Assembly: GCF_051401765.1 (NCBI RefSeq)
Contig: NW_027480423.1
Coordinates: 11,842,001-11,906,000, forward strand
Reading direction: 5' to 3'
Length of the DNA stretch: 64,000 nucleotides
DNA from: Calliopsis andreniformis
Taxonomy: Eukaryota; Arthropoda; Insecta; Hymenoptera; Andrenidae
Shown here in pieces: positions 62,440 to 64,000 of the stretch. A model generated the notes under the pieces. It made no database searches. It saw only the letters and a list, made by a program, of their open reading frames with translations, and was not told where the DNA came from. Position numbers and translations under genes: made by a program. Positions within the stretch are counted from its first letter, which is position 1. Every line of letters begins with the position of its first letter.

Positions 62440-64000
62440 AATTAATCCTGTTATACGATGGAAAGACAGTTGTATTTATATTGCATTTTATGCTTCTGGC
62501 GTTCACTTCCTAGGCCCTAACTATTCGATCTGGTGGAACAACGGCCTAGGGTGAAGCCTAGGTTGCCCGGAACGTAGAAATGACCATAACTTTTACACTG
62601 GTAGCAATTATTCGTTTTATACAATGGAAAAACTGTTCTATTTATCTTGTATTTAATGCTTCGGGCGTTGGCTTCTAAGGCCCTAACTGTTTGATCTGGT
62701 GGAGCAACGCCCTAGAGTGAAGCCTAGGTTGGCCGGAAGGTAGAAATGCCCATAACTTTCACACTGGCTGCTATTATTCGTTTCATGCGATGGAAAAACT
62801 GTTATATTTATATTGCATTTTATGCTTCTGGCGTTGACTTCTTAGGCCCTAACTATTCGATCTGGTCGAACAACGCCCTAGAGTGAAGCCTAGGTTGCCT
62901 GGAACGTAGAAATGTCCATCACTTTCACACTGGCTGCTATTATTCGTTTTATACGATGGAAAAACTGTTATATTTATATTGTATTTTATGCTTCTGGCGT
63001 TGACCTCTTAGGCCCTAACTATTCGATCTGGTGGAACAACGCCCTAGAGTGAAGCCTAGGTTTCCTGGAACGTAGAAATGACCATCACTTTCACACGGGT
63101 TGCCATTATGCCTGTTATAGGATGGAAAGACGGTTGTATTTTTATTGTATTTTATACTTCAGGCGTCGACTTCTGAGGCTGTAGCTATTCGATATGGTGG
63201 ACCAATGCTCTGGAGTGAAGCCTAGGTTGCCCGGATCGTAGAAATGACCATTACTTTGACACTGGTTGCAATTATTCATTTTATACGATGGAAAAGCTGT
63301 TGTATTTATATTGAATTTTATGCTTCCGGCGTTGACTTCTAAGGCCCTAACTATTCAATCTGTTGGAGCAACGCCCTAGGGTGAAGCCTAGGTTGCCCGG
63401 AAAGTAGAAATGACGTTAACCATCATACTTGTTGCAATTATTCGTTTTATACGATGGAAAAACTGTTTTATTTATTTTGTATTTTAAGCCACGGGCGTTG
63501 AGTTCTAAGGCCCTAACTACTCGATCTAGTGGAGCAACGCCCTCGAGTGAAGCCTAGGTTGCCCGGAACGTAGAAATGACCATCACTTTCAAACTGGTTG
63601 CAATTGATCCTGTTATACGATGGAAAAACAGTTGTATTTATATTGCATTTTATGCTTCTGGCGTTCACTTCCTAGGCCCTAACTATTCGATCTGGTGGAA
63701 CAACGGCCTAGGGTGAAGCCTAGGTTGCCCGGAACGTAGAAATGACCATAACTTTTACACTAGTAGCAATTATTCGTTTTATACAATGGAAAAACTGTTC
63801 TATTTATCTTGTATTTAATGCTTCGGGCGTTGGCTTCTAAGGCCCTAACTGTTTGATCTGGTGGAGCAACGCCCTTGAGTGAAGCCTAGGTTGGCCGGAA
63901 CGTAGAAATGACCATAACTTTCACACTGGCTGCTATTATTCGTTTTATACGAAGGAAAAACTGTTATATTTATATTGTATTTTATGCTTCTGGCGTTGAC
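62440..64000. repeat. Start of a further large unit, cut by the window end
   Basis: Near-identical to about 49995-51556 at offset 12444-12445 (75 monomers minus 5-6 bp), including private variants GGAAAGACAG, GTTTCATGCGATGG and CGAAGGAAAAACTG. The last base falls inside a monomer, so the array continues beyond the window. Confidence 0.88.

Larger units (their letters stand above)
1..64000. repeat. Tandem satellite array, 166-bp monomer, about 385 copies
   Basis: The landmark GTAGAAATGACC and its variants recur every 166 bp from 16 (then 183, 349, 515) to 63902. All copies run in the same direction. Counting from GTAGAA, monomer landmarks are TTGCAATTATTCG (29-41), TATACGATGG (45-54), TGTATTTATATTG (65-76), TTCTGGCGTTGAC (87-99), CTATTCGATCTGGTGGAGC (114-132) and CCTAGGTTGCCCGG (150-163). 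The hand consensus has 68 G+C in 166 positions. Monomers differ by substitutions and rare 1-3 bp indels, so the array is only about 24 bp short of an exact multiple. No unique DNA interrupts it. Known biology: long homogeneous arrays of this monomer size are typical of centromeres, pericentromeres or subtelomeric heterochromatin in plants and animals. Which of these applies here, and in what species, cannot be read from the sequence. Confidence 0.98.

Noticed and set aside
1..64000. CRISPR array
   Set aside because: The repeat is continuous 166-bp satellite with no short repeats separated by unique spacers.
1..64000. Insertion sequences, LTR or other transposons within the array
   Set aside because: No break in the 166-bp phase, target-site duplication or foreign sequence was seen. 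Every stretch read aligns with the monomer.
1..64000. Assignment to a named species or known satellite family
   Set aside because: I do not recognise the monomer. Similar lengths occur in many plants and animals, so naming one would be a guess.

Overview
The whole 64 kb window is one uninterrupted tandem array of a satellite DNA monomer of 166 bp. I see about 385 monomers, all head to tail in one orientation. The first GTAGAAATGACC landmark is at 16 and the last at 63902, only about 24 bp short of exactly 385 x 166. I found no protein gene, RNA gene, transposon, inversion or unique sequence. The short open frames of 60-96 codons are products of the repeat. The hand-built consensus is about 41% GC, with an AT-rich half (monomer positions about 35-90, counting from GTAGAA) and a GC-richer half with several CpGs and CTAG palindromes. 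Such an array points to centromeric or pericentromeric heterochromatin of a eukaryotic chromosome. I do not recognise the satellite and cannot name the organism.

The array has three domains. Left (1 to about 18.3 kb): monomers with CTCGG junctions and a T8-tract subfamily, arranged in multi-monomer units of 2, 4 and 8 monomers (332, 664 and 1328 bp). Middle (about 18.3-37.3 kb): more diverged monomers, with a 4.49 kb block copied at an exact 6304 bp offset, shorter block duplications, and a subfamily with a 1-bp deletion (TATACATGG). Right (about 37.4-64 kb): a 498-bp trimer higher-order repeat, and large recent block duplications: about 4 kb twice in tandem, about 6.3-6.5 kb twice, and a 12.44 kb period.

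If the array has a function, it is as chromatin. The monomer is close to chromatosome length. It carries a 17-bp motif (ATTCGTTTTATACGATG) matching 7 of 9 core positions of the CENP-B box, and near its end a dyad built from two CCTAGG palindromes. The motif is intact in most left-domain monomers, alternates in one stretch, and is broken in all three monomers of the 37.4-40.3 kb trimer array. Duplication joints usually fall in register, at the same phase of two monomers, as expected from unequal exchange or break-induced copying. All comparisons were made by eye, so block edges are usually good to a few tens of bases.
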